Below, piece by piece: positions 1 to 5,384 of a stretch of DNA of 6,423 bases; position 1 is the first letter of the stretch, and the number at the start of each line of letters is the position of its first letter. The notes below the pieces were generated by a model. It saw nothing but the letters and a program-made list of their open reading frames with translations. It made no database searches and was not told the DNA's origin. Position numbers and translations under genes: made by a program. The stretch is from Bacillota bacterium (lineage in GTDB: Bacteria > Bacillota > Bacilli > Bacillales_B > DSM-18226). The stretch is from positions 1 to 6,423 of the forward strand of contig JAKACS010000185.1 in the NCBI GenBank assembly GCA_021821235.1. The letters run 5' to 3'.

Positions 1-1
1 T

Positions 2-43
2 CACTTGAAAACTCGTCGAATCCACTTGAAAACTCGTCGAATC
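2..43. repeat. Two tandem copies of a 21-bp unit, possibly the tail of a longer array
   Basis: Positions 2-22 and 23-43 are identical 21-base units joined head to tail. Each starts CACTTGAAAACTCG and ends TCGAATC. The window begins at the first copy, so the array may extend to the left. The base at position 1 already differs from the period (T instead of C). Because 21 is a multiple of three, the array stays open in several frames. On the plus strand, frame 1 reads as a seven-residue repeat (PLENSSN), followed by PS and a TGA stop at 49-51. This would fit the repetitive C-terminus of an upstream gene. The minus strand also has an open frame reading FDEFSSG repeats. Either a coding repeat or an intergenic minisatellite is possible, and the visible part cannot decide. 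The repetition is certain; its meaning is not. Confidence 0.9.
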
Positions 44-67
44 CGTCGTGATCATGATACCGATGCG

Positions 68-94
68 GCCTGATCCAATGCTATCGGATCGGGC
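68..94 (+). terminator. Probable intrinsic terminator of an upstream plus-strand gene
   Basis: GCCTGATCC at 68-76 can pair with GGATCGGGC at 86-94 (nine pairs, one of them G-T) around a nine-base loop. TTTAT follows. The T-tract is short, so the hairpin may be a weak terminator or a leader structure ahead of the TetR gene. Its place 16 bases after the TGA at 49-51 fits termination of a plus-strand gene ending there, if that frame is real. Confidence 0.5.
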
Positions 95-132
95 TTTATC
101 TGCGATTATTTTTTAAAAGGGGATGAAAACCC

Positions 133-783
133 GTGTCTGCAAGAAATTTTATTGAATTGGCGATCAGCCAGGCAAAGCACAAGCAAGAAATGACGGAAAA
201 ACAGCAGCGAGTCTTTGAAGCAGCCATTTCCTTATTTGCTGAAAAAGGCTATGCTTCCACGTCGACAAGTGAAATTGCAAAAGCCGCAGCGGTTGCTGAA
301 GGAACAATTTTTCGCCATTTTGGCTCCAAGGAAAATTTGCTCTTCTCCGTCATCCTGCCATTTATCATTGAGTCGATTCCGATTGCCGCCGATGAGTTCA
401 TTCAAGATGTCTTCACCAAGCCATATCCAAACTTCGAAAGTTTTTTAACGGCTTTAATTGAAAATCGACTGCAATTTGTCAAAGAGAATCAAGAAATTTT
501 TAAAATATTGGTTGTCGAGCTGTTGCAGCGCGATGATTTCCGCGAAGAACTACTCGTTTTTTTTCAAAATGCTCCATCACAGTATATCAATCAAATTCTC
601 AATGACTTTAAGCAGCGGGGAGAACTAATTGACTTGCCCAATTTTGCTTTAATCCGCTCAATGATTACGCAAATCTTTGGTTATTTCATGGTTCGCTTCA
701 CCATCCTGCCAAACCGCGAGTGGAACGATCAACAAGAAGTGAAACAGCTCGTTCACCTGATTCTCCACGGCGTCGGAGCGTAA
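133..783 (+). CDS. TetR/AcrR-family transcriptional regulator
   Basis: This 216-residue protein has the usual TetR size and architecture. An N-terminal DNA-binding domain spans about residues 22-70, with the helix-turn-helix and the typical TIFRHFGSKENLL stretch at 58-70. A helical C-terminal ligand-binding and dimerisation domain follows (about 80-214), which is family-divergent and does not reveal the ligand. TetR proteins are cytoplasmic dimers, usually repressors released by a small molecule. The start is GTG at 133, chosen because AAAAGGGG at 115-122 sits 10 bases upstream. The next in-frame ATG at 190 lacks a comparable site but would still leave the DNA-binding domain whole. The gene stands alone on its strand: the hairpin at 68-94 separates it from whatever lies left, and the next gene converges on it. 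Its target is therefore not evident. Self-regulation is possible, since ATCATGAT at 51-58 is a short perfect palindrome upstream, but this is too short to call an operator. The family is secure; the specific role is unknown. Confidence 0.93.
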   Translation: MSARNFIELAISQAKHKQEMTEKQQRVFEAAISLFAEKGYASTSTSEIAKAAAVAEGTIFRHFGSKENLLFSVILPFIIESIPIAADEFIQDVFTKPYPNFESFLTALIENRLQFVKENQEIFKILVVELLQRDDFREELLVFFQNAPSQYINQILNDFKQRGELIDLPNFALIRSMITQIFGYFMVRFTILPNREWNDQQEVKQLVHLILHGVGA

Positions 784-825
784 AAACGAGGGCAGTTTAG
801 CAAAAATTCATACCTTTTTATGAAC

Positions 826-856
826 GAAAAACTCGCCTACAATCGGCGAGTTTTTC
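826..856. terminator. Bidirectional intrinsic terminator between the convergent TetR and HAD genes
   Basis: GAAAAACTCGCC at 826-837 pairs perfectly with GGCGAGTTTTTC at 845-856 (12 bp) around a seven-base loop. The arms start with an A-run and end with a T-run, so either strand gives a GC-rich stem core followed by U residues. It lies 43 bases after the TetR stop and its last base is part of the phosphatase stop codon (856-858 on the minus strand). It can therefore terminate both transcripts. Confidence 0.9.
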
Positions 857-1710
857 TATTCCAATACCGCTAATATCGCTTTGGCGACGCCGCTTTCCTC
901 ATTCGTATCTGTGACGAAATCGCATAGATCCTTGATCATTTGACTGGCATTTCCCATTGCCACCGAGCGGCCGGCTTTTTCAAACATCGACACATCATTC
1001 AAATTATCCCCGATCGCCATCGTTTCTTCGAGTGTTATTCCTCTTGCTTTTACAAATGCCTCCAAGGCAATCCCTTTTTGCGCCTGTTTGTTGGTGATTT
1101 CAAGGTTTTCATGACCCGATGAACTCACAGCAAGCGCGTCAATTTTTGTTAATTCCTTGCTTGCTTTCGCTAGTTTGTCCGCATCAAAGGAAAAGGCAAG
1201 GAATTTGTAAATTTTGTATTGCTCATTGGTAAACAATTCGTGGTAATCGTCAACTTGATGAATCTTTTTTACCCTTTCCTCGGCAAAATGGATCGCTTCT
1301 TGATAATCGACATCCGGATTGGCACTTGCGACAATATCAACCATGACCGATACCGACGTTTTCGGATCGTTTGTAAATTTGCCTTTATCGGTGTAAATCT
1401 CAAAATACACCTCATTTTCTTTTAAAAGAAAAGCGGCATCTGCAGCATCCTGTTTTGCCAACGGAGTGGCAGAAACAATTTCACCTTCTTTTGACCGGAT
1501 TTCCGCCCCATTCACGCAAATAACCGAGCATTGAAGCCCCGCTTCCTCCAGCAGGAAGTCCGCTTCATCATAGGATCTTCCAGTAGCGATCACGACTTCA
1601 ATTCCTTTGGACTGCGCTTGTAAAATCGCATCCCGATTTTCGTCCGTAATTTTTTTGGCAGTTGAATTTAACAGGGTACCATCCATGTCAGTTGCAATAC
1701 ATTTAATCAT
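856..1710 (-). CDS. Cof-type HAD-IIB family phosphatase
   Basis: This 284-residue cytoplasmic hydrolase is of the haloacid dehalogenase superfamily, Cof/IIB subclass, which dephosphorylates small phosphorylated metabolites such as sugar phosphates or cofactor intermediates with Mg2+. All four HAD motifs are visible. Motif I is DMDGT at 8-12, with nucleophile D8 and acid/base D10. Motif II is ATGR at 42-45, with T43. Motif III is the lysine in QKGIAL (K212). Motif IV is GDNLND at 234-239, with D235 and D239. The variable cap lies between motifs II and III, about residues 85-195. The length is normal for the subclass. From memory it resembles Bacillus subtilis YwpJ, but substrates of this group are poorly defined, so no symbol is given. 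The ATG at 1708-1710 follows AAGGAG with a six- to seven-base spacer. It is a single-gene unit ending in the shared terminator at 826-856. No convincing sigma-A promoter was picked out in the 150 bases upstream. Confidence 0.93.
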   Translation of the reverse strand: MIKCIATDMDGTLLNSTAKKITDENRDAILQAQSKGIEVVIATGRSYDEADFLLEEAGLQCSVICVNGAEIRSKEGEIVSATPLAKQDAADAAFLLKENEVYFEIYTDKGKFTNDPKTSVSVMVDIVASANPDVDYQEAIHFAEERVKKIHQVDDYHELFTNEQYKIYKFLAFSFDADKLAKASKELTKIDALAVSSSGHENLEITNKQAQKGIALEAFVKARGITLEETMAIGDNLNDVSMFEKAGRSVAMGNASQMIKDLCDFVTDTNEESGVAKAILAVLE

Positions 1711-1824
1711 GATGTTCTCCTTCTCTACTTATTTCCTTTTCCCATTTTAACATGTTCATCGAAAATAGTATTGGCTTTTTGCATTAGGCAAATGCTGCGG
1801 GAATGCATAAAAAGAAAGACCGGG

Positions 1825-1846
1825 ATCAAACTACAAGTAGTTTGAT
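1825..1846. promoter_or_regulatory. Near-perfect 22-bp palindrome just upstream of the small-gene pair
   Basis: ATCAAACTAC at 1825-1834 and GTAGTTTGAT at 1837-1846 are exact reverse complements separated only by AA. The palindrome ends one base before the ribosome binding site AAGGGAG (1848-1854) of the 42-codon gene. As DNA it has the symmetry of an operator for a dimeric regulator. As RNA it could fold into a nine-pair hairpin with a four-base CAAG loop next to the ribosome site, affecting stability or translation. It lacks the T-tract and GC-rich core of a terminator. The symmetry is certain; the function is inferred. Confidence 0.6.
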
Positions 1847-1863
1847 GAAGGGAGACAGGTAAA

Positions 1864-1992
1864 ATGACGAAAAAATTCAATAAAGGCAGCAAAAATCAAA
1901 ATTCTCCGGAGACAGGTGGCACTTCGTTAAGCGGCGACAATAGCAAAGGAAATAAACGCAATAAAGACCAGCACAACAAAAACCATTCGTAA
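1864..1992 (+). CDS. Small basic Asn/Lys-rich protein of 42 residues, unknown function
   Basis: An ATG at 1864 opens a 42-codon frame ending with TAA at 1990-1992. AAGGGAG at 1848-1854 lies nine bases upstream, which is a good Bacillales site. The product starts MTKKFNKGSK and ends KDQHNKNHS. It is strongly hydrophilic, with eight Lys and eight Asn, no Cys, one aromatic residue and no membrane segment or signal peptide, so it is probably disordered and basic. This composition, and a loose likeness to the LSG and HN-rich tail I recall from minor small acid-soluble spore proteins such as SspP, suggests a spore-type small protein. That is a guess from memory, not a family call. It sits first in a two-gene unit: the next small gene begins 24 bases after its stop. 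No clear sigma-A or sporulation-sigma promoter could be fixed upstream. The reading frame and ribosome site make a real gene likely; the function is unknown. Confidence 0.7.
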   Translation: MTKKFNKGSKNQNSPETGGTSLSGDNSKGNKRNKDQHNKNHS

Positions 1993-2016
1993 ATGCTGGG
2001 ATAAAGGAGCTGTAAA

Positions 2017-2190
2017 ATGGAAAAAGATCACGAAACTTCTGAAGTCTCCCAAGGTAAGCTGCTTTCAGAAGCAGAGCTAGCAAACCTTGAAATGCAGAAA
2101 CCTTTCAAAGGCGATATGGAACAAATACCAAAACAAGGGGTTTCTTCAGCGTTTATTTACACGCCTGTCGTAAATGAAAAAAAAGAATAA
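2017..2190 (+). CDS. Small acidic protein of 57 residues, unknown function
   Basis: An ATG at 2017 opens a 57-codon frame ending with TAA at 2188-2190. AAAGGAG at 2003-2009 is seven bases upstream, a near-ideal ribosome binding site. The protein begins MEKDHETSEVSQGKLLSEAE and ends FIYTPVVNEKKE. It carries about nine Glu and two Asp against seven Lys, so it is mildly acidic. There is one plausible short helix (about 16-28), no Cys, no signal peptide and no membrane segment. I do not recognise the family. It follows the 42-codon gene by 24 bases on the same strand and is followed immediately by a terminator-like hairpin, so the two probably share one short transcript. The opposite charges of the two products (basic first, acidic second) leave room for an interaction, which is speculation. 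A minus-strand frame overlaps at 1877-2083 but has no supporting signals. Existence is likely; role unknown. Confidence 0.75.
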   Translation: MEKDHETSEVSQGKLLSEAELANLEMQKPFKGDMEQIPKQGVSSAFIYTPVVNEKKE

Positions 2191-2224
2191 CCTGGCCAGA
2201 ACTTCCTGGTCAGCATTATTCTTT
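2185..2224. terminator. Bidirectional hairpin terminator after the small-gene pair
   Basis: CTGGCCAG at 2192-2199 pairs with CTGGTCAG at 2206-2213 (eight pairs, one G-T) around the loop AACTTC. Flanking AATAA (2186-2190) and TTATT (2216-2220) can extend the stem. Downstream is ATTATTCTTT on the plus strand. On the minus strand the stem is followed by a longer T-run, from the A-run at 2177-2184. It therefore fits termination of the small plus-strand genes and also of the convergent deacylase transcript arriving from the right. Confidence 0.75.
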
Positions 2225-2313
2225 GATTTACGAGCGGAACGGAAGGGTCCTTTTTAAGCCTGAACCAGCGAAAACCTGCATCATTTGTACTTTCCACTCT
2301 GCCGTTCCTATGA

Positions 2314-2790
2314 TCATTTTGTAAGCTCAGCATATTGTGCTTTTGTTGCTTCTTTTAATTGGTTTGGTTCAATAACGAGCTGCAGGCCTATTTTTCCGGC
2401 ACTCACCACCATTTTCTCGATGGTCTGGCAGCTTTGATCGATAAATGTCTGATACTCCTTTTTCATCCCGACGGGCGAACAGCCGCCGCGGATATAGCCT
2501 GTCCATTTTTGAATGTCCTTGACCGGAACCATTTCGAGCTTCTTTTCGCCGGAAACTTTCGCCGCTTTTTTTAAATCAAGTTCCACATCAACCGGGATGA
2601 CAAAAACAAAAACCGCTTTGCTTGCTCCCTGTGTGACAAGTGTTTTAAAAACTTCGCCAGGGCTTCGGCCAATTTTTGCGGCAACGGAAACCCCATCAAT
2701 CTTGCCATCTTTCGAATCGTATTCCTGCATTTCATAGGATATATTTTTAGCATCGAGAATCCTCATCGCATTTGTCTTCGTCTGGGCCAT
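2314..2790 (-). CDS. ybaK: YbaK/EbsC-type Cys-tRNA(Pro) deacylase
   Basis: This is a small cytoplasmic editing protein that hydrolyses mischarged Cys-tRNA(Pro), protecting translation of proline codons. It belongs to the YbaK/ProX family of trans-editing domains related to the insertion domain of prolyl-tRNA synthetase. Seen here: a single YbaK domain over almost the whole chain, with EVFKTLV at about 46-52 carrying the conserved lysine (K49 from the start used here). PVDVELDLKKAAK follows at 66-78, and the glycine-rich GYIRGGCSPVGMKK stretch is at 98-111, matching the family signature. The start is set at the second ATG (2788-2790), because AAAGG at 2800-2804 lies nine bases from it but directly abuts the first ATG at 2797-2799, leaving no spacer. 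This gives 158 residues, the usual length; the longer reading would only add MGK. It is a single-gene unit facing the small-gene pair. The family is very likely. Exact specificity, Cys-tRNA(Pro) against other mischarged tRNAs, is inferred. Confidence 0.92.
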   Translation of the reverse strand: MAQTKTNAMRILDAKNISYEMQEYDSKDGKIDGVSVAAKIGRSPGEVFKTLVTQGASKAVFVFVIPVDVELDLKKAAKVSGEKKLEMVPVKDIQKWTGYIRGGCSPVGMKKEYQTFIDQSCQTIEKMVVSAGKIGLQLVIEPNQLKEATKAQYAELTK

Positions 2791-2828
2791 CTTCCCCATC
2801 CTTTCTTAAGAAAAACTGTCTACCAGCT

Positions 2829-2857
2829 ATTTTGAACGATTTTCCTAAAAATTTCAC
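2829..2857 (-). promoter_or_regulatory. Weak candidate sigma-A promoter for the deacylase gene
   Basis: On the minus strand GTGAAA (2852-2857) and CAAAAT (2829-2834) are separated by 17 bases. Each matches four of six consensus positions. The -10 element lies about 38 bases before the chosen start codon, a sensible leader length. The region is AT-rich, so chance matches of this quality are expected. Confidence 0.3.
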
Positions 2858-2889
2858 TCTTCACACACCTATTTAACCTTGGAAAATAA

Positions 2890-2936
2890 AAAACGAAAAC
2901 AGGAACCGTGAATAGCCCGATCCCTGTTTTCGTTTT
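2890..2936 (-). terminator. Strong intrinsic terminator of the liv operon, overlapping the livF stop codon
   Basis: AAAACGAAAACAGG (2890-2903) and CCTGTTTTCGTTTT (2923-2936) are perfect 14-bp inverted repeats. On the minus-strand RNA the stem can extend five pairs inward (two of them G-U), leaving a nine-base loop. The equivalent plus-strand RNA would have A-C mismatches there, so the fold favours the operon direction. A T-rich tail (TTTTTTATTTT) follows. The first arm contains part of the livF stop codon at 2935-2937. Confidence 0.92.
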
Positions 2937-3642
2937 AGTGCCCGCCTAAATAGGCTTTCCTGATTTGATCGCTTTGAATAAGATCATCGGCTGTTCCGGC
3001 ACTGACAATTCGGCCTGTTTCAATTACATATGCGTGCCTTGCCACCGATAACGCCATGTTTGCGTTTTGTTCAACAAGAAGGATTGTCGTTCCATTTTGA
3101 TTGATTTCTTCAATGATTCGAAAAATGGTTTTCACCAGCAGCGGTGCCAGACCCATCGACGGCTCATCAAGCAGCAGCAATTTCGGCCGCGCCATTAACG
3201 CCCGCCCCATCGCGAGCATTTGTTGTTCCCCTCCCGACAGCGTTCCCGCCTGCTGTTTTCTTCGTTCATATAGCCGCGGAAACAGCTGATACACTTTTTC
3301 AAAATCGGCGCGGATGCCTTGTTTATCTTTACGCAAATAGGCCCCCAATTCGAGATTTTCTTCGACTGTCATATTGGAAAAGACACGGCGCCCTTCCGGA
3401 ACATGGGAAATCCCTTTTTTAACGATTGCTTGCGCAACCTTTCCGCCAATGGATTCCCCTGCAAACAGAATTTCACCATGTTTCGGCTTTAACAGTCCGG
3501 AAATCGTTTTTAACAACGTGCTTTTGCCCGCTCCGTTCGCGCCAATCAGCGTCACAATTTCCCCTTGCTCTATCTCGAGGGAAACTCCCCTCAGCGCCTG
3601 GATATTACCATAATAAACATCGATGCCTTTAATCTTTAGCAT
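2935..3642 (-). CDS. livF: Branched-chain amino acid ABC transporter ATPase LivF
   Basis: This is the second ATPase of a LIV/HAAT-type importer, a cytoplasmic peripheral protein that pairs with LivG on the LivH/LivM permease. Its 235 residues are normal for LivF. Visible motifs are Walker A GANGAGKST at 34-42, signature LSGGEQ at 135-140, Walker B LLLLDE at 155-160 and D-loop SMGL at 162-165. The Q-loop position reads VPEGRR (81-86), with E83 where most ABC ATPases have Gln. The switch region reads VEQN (190-193), with Gln instead of the usual His. Both are typical of the LivF subfamily and help separate it from LivG. The ATG at 3640-3642 shares one base with the livG stop (TAATG), and AGGAGG at 3650-3655 sits seven bases upstream, so the two ATPases are translationally coupled. 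It is the last gene of the operon. The substrate (Leu/Ile/Val or another amino acid or amide) depends on a binding protein outside the window. Confidence 0.95.
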   Translation of the reverse strand: MLKIKGIDVYYGNIQALRGVSLEIEQGEIVTLIGANGAGKSTLLKTISGLLKPKHGEILFAGESIGGKVAQAIVKKGISHVPEGRRVFSNMTVEENLELGAYLRKDKQGIRADFEKVYQLFPRLYERRKQQAGTLSGGEQQMLAMGRALMARPKLLLLDEPSMGLAPLLVKTIFRIIEEINQNGTTILLVEQNANMALSVARHAYVIETGRIVSAGTADDLIQSDQIRKAYLGGH

Positions 3643-4421
3643 TAGGAAACCTCCTCCCCGAGGTATGCTTCAATGACCTTCGGATTACTGCGAATCTGTG
3701 CTGGTGTGCCGTCTGCAATCAGCTGGCCGTGGTCTAGCACATAAATCCGTTCACAAACGCCCATCACAAGCAACATATCATGTTCAATCAATAGCACCGT
3801 CAGCGAAAATTTCTCGCGAATAAAGGCAATTAAGTTCATCAGTTCCGCCGTTTCCTGCGGATTCATCCCGGCTGCCGGCTCATCGAGCAGCAATAGCTTA
3901 GGATTTGCTGCCAGTGCCCGGGCAATTTCCAAACGACGCTGCTGTCCATACGGCAGATTTTTCGCCTTTTCATGCCGGTATTGATCCAGCTTAAAAATTT
4001 TTAAAAGCTCAACGGCCTTCTCTTCCATTTCGCGCTCACCGGAAAAGTGGCGCGGCAGGCGGAAGATCGAGGCTGCGATCGAATGATTGGCAAGCGAATG
4101 ATAGGCAACCTTTACATTATCAAGCACAGACAATTCACTGAATAAACGTATATTTTGAAACGTCCGGCTGATTCCTTTGCGGGTAATTTTGTAAGGTGGC
4201 AATCCAGTTAATTTTTCACCATCAAGCTCAATTGTTCCTTCGGTCGGAACGTAAACACCCGTTAGCAAGTTAAAGAACGTTGTTTTCCCAGCGCCATTCG
4301 GGCCGATCAAGCCGACAAGTTCACCTTGCTGCAATTCCAGATTGACATCCGACACCGCTTTTAATCCGCCAAATTGGATGCTGACATGATCGACTTTAAG
4401 CAATGGTGTGTTTGCTTTCAT
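3642..4421 (-). CDS. livG: Branched-chain amino acid ABC transporter ATPase LivG
   Basis: This is the first ATPase of the importer, 259 residues, in line with LivG. Walker A is GPNGAGKTT at 40-48, and the Q-loop TFQN carries Q89. The signature reads LPYGQQRR at 157-164, the LivG-type departure from LSGGQ. Walker B LLLLDE is at 176-181 and the switch histidine is in IEHD (H214). The chain ends with the short tail VIEAYLGEE (249-257) typical of LivG-type ATPases. Its Q-loop and His are canonical where LivF's are not, while LivF has the canonical signature. The gene starts 26 bases inside the end of livM. AAGGAGG at 4430-4436, eight bases before the ATG, lies within livM, which points to coupled translation. 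The assignment as LivG rather than a urea-transporter UrtD is supported by the operon composition, though related amide transporters cannot be fully excluded. Confidence 0.95.
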   Translation of the reverse strand: MKANTPLLKVDHVSIQFGGLKAVSDVNLELQQGELVGLIGPNGAGKTTFFNLLTGVYVPTEGTIELDGEKLTGLPPYKITRKGISRTFQNIRLFSELSVLDNVKVAYHSLANHSIAASIFRLPRHFSGEREMEEKAVELLKIFKLDQYRHEKAKNLPYGQQRRLEIARALAANPKLLLLDEPAAGMNPQETAELMNLIAFIREKFSLTVLLIEHDMLLVMGVCERIYVLDHGQLIADGTPAQIRSNPKVIEAYLGEEVS

Positions 4422-5370
4422 CCTTCATTCCTCCTTGGGCAGATGTCCGTTTTTTAAAATAGGAAGTTAACTCTCTTGTGCCAAGCAGCCCCTGTGGACG
4501 GTAAAGCATCACAATGATTAACACAAGACTGTAAATAATCATCCGTGTTTCCGGATAATCTTGTAAATACGTCGAAATGATCGTCAGCAGTATGGCTGAA
4601 ATGACAGCCCCCGACATACTTCCGAGCCCGCCAAGAACGACAAATATTAAAATATCGAATGATTTCAAAAAGCCAAAATTAGTCGGCTGGATAATATAGA
4701 AATTATGAGCGTAAAGAGCGCCGGCAACACCGGCAAAGAACGCGCCGATTGCAAAAGCGGCTACTTTGTAATAAGTTGTATTAATTCCCATTGCATCGGC
4801 AGCAATTTCATTTTCCCGTATGGCAATACAAGCGCGGCCATGCGTTGAATTGGTAAAATTGACAATCACGATAACGGTTAAAAGCAGGCTGCCAGCCAGC
4901 CATGGCCATGTCGTCAAATGCGACACCTGCATTCCGCTCGCACCGCCAACATAATCCGTATTAAGAAAAGCAATCCGGACAATCTCGCCAAAACCAAGCG
5001 TGGCAATTGCCAAATAATCACCTTTTAGCCGGAGGCTTGGAATCCCAATAATCAAGCCGGCAACAGCCGCTGCTAACCCCCCCGCTAACAAAGCAACTGG
5101 AAATGGAAGCTGCAGCTTCATCGTCATGACCGCTGAAGCATAGGCGCCAACTGCCAGAAATCCAGCATGTCCAATCGAGAACTGTCCAGTAATGCCGATA
5201 ATTAAATGGAGACTGGCAGCAAGGATTATATTGATGCCAATTACAACCAAAGTGTTGACATAGAACGTATTCAATGTGCCGCCGGTAATGAGGAATTGGA
5301 TAACGATTGAAAAAATGATGGCCAAAACGATTGCAGCCCAAAAGCCCTTTGCACGTTTAACTGTATTCAT
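4396..5370 (-). CDS. livM: Branched-chain amino acid ABC transporter permease LivM
   Basis: This is one of two integral membrane subunits of the importer. Its 324 residues carry around eight or more hydrophobic segments, beginning at about residues 11-28 and 40-60. LivM-type motifs visible are GQFSIGHAGF at 62-71 and RENEIAADAMGIN at 185-197. The latter is the cytoplasmic coupling region that contacts the ATPase. RPQGLLG at 291-297 lies near the C-terminus. It is shorter than the Escherichia coli protein, which has an extra N-terminal part, but typical for most bacterial homologues. The start ATG at 5368-5370 lies only 14 bases after livH. Its ribosome site is an unusual AAGGGGGG at 5379-5386, eight bases upstream and overlapping the livH stop codon, consistent with coupled translation. 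The 3' end overlaps livG by 26 bases. Confidence 0.95.
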   Translation of the reverse strand: MNTVKRAKGFWAAIVLAIIFSIVIQFLITGGTLNTFYVNTLVVIGINIILAASLHLIIGITGQFSIGHAGFLAVGAYASAVMTMKLQLPFPVALLAGGLAAAVAGLIIGIPSLRLKGDYLAIATLGFGEIVRIAFLNTDYVGGASGMQVSHLTTWPWLAGSLLLTVIVIVNFTNSTHGRACIAIRENEIAADAMGINTTYYKVAAFAIGAFFAGVAGALYAHNFYIIQPTNFGFLKSFDILIFVVLGGLGSMSGAVISAILLTIISTYLQDYPETRMIIYSLVLIIVMLYRPQGLLGTRELTSYFKKRTSAQGGMKDESKHTIA

Positions 5371-5384
5371 CGTTTAAGCCCCCC

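Noticed and set aside
26..58. Sigma-A promoter formed by TTGAAA of the second repeat copy and a -10 near 49-58
   Set aside because: At 17-base spacing the -10 is TGATCA (three of six), and better hexamers need spacers over 20 bases.
807..824. Six-base hairpin TTCATA/TATGAA between the TetR gene and the shared terminator
   Set aside because: AT-only weak stem without a T-tract, and the adjacent 12-bp hairpin explains termination.
1781..1812. Sporulation (sigma-G-like) promoter GCATT ... CATAAAA before the small genes
   Set aside because: The spacing of 20 bases and mismatches in both elements make it too weak to list as a feature.
1877..2083. Minus-strand 68-codon frame opposite the two small genes
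   Set aside because: It has no credible ribosome site, an odd Cys/Tyr/Phe-rich composition, and lies antisense to two frames with good ribosome sites.
2236..2308. Inverted repeat GGAACGG / CCGTTCC flanking the spacer left of the deacylase gene
   Set aside because: Only seven bases with a loop of nearly 60 and no associated element, so it is likely chance.
3144..3422. Plus-strand 92-codon frame inside livF (and similar frames at 3374-3613 and 3426-3632)
   Set aside because: Antisense shadows of a well-supported ATPase gene, with low-complexity translations and no initiation signals.
5018..5341. Minus-strand 107-codon frame within livM in another frame
   Set aside because: It lies wholly inside livM, and its Cys/Trp/His/Ser-rich translation is typical of an out-of-frame reading of membrane protein codons.
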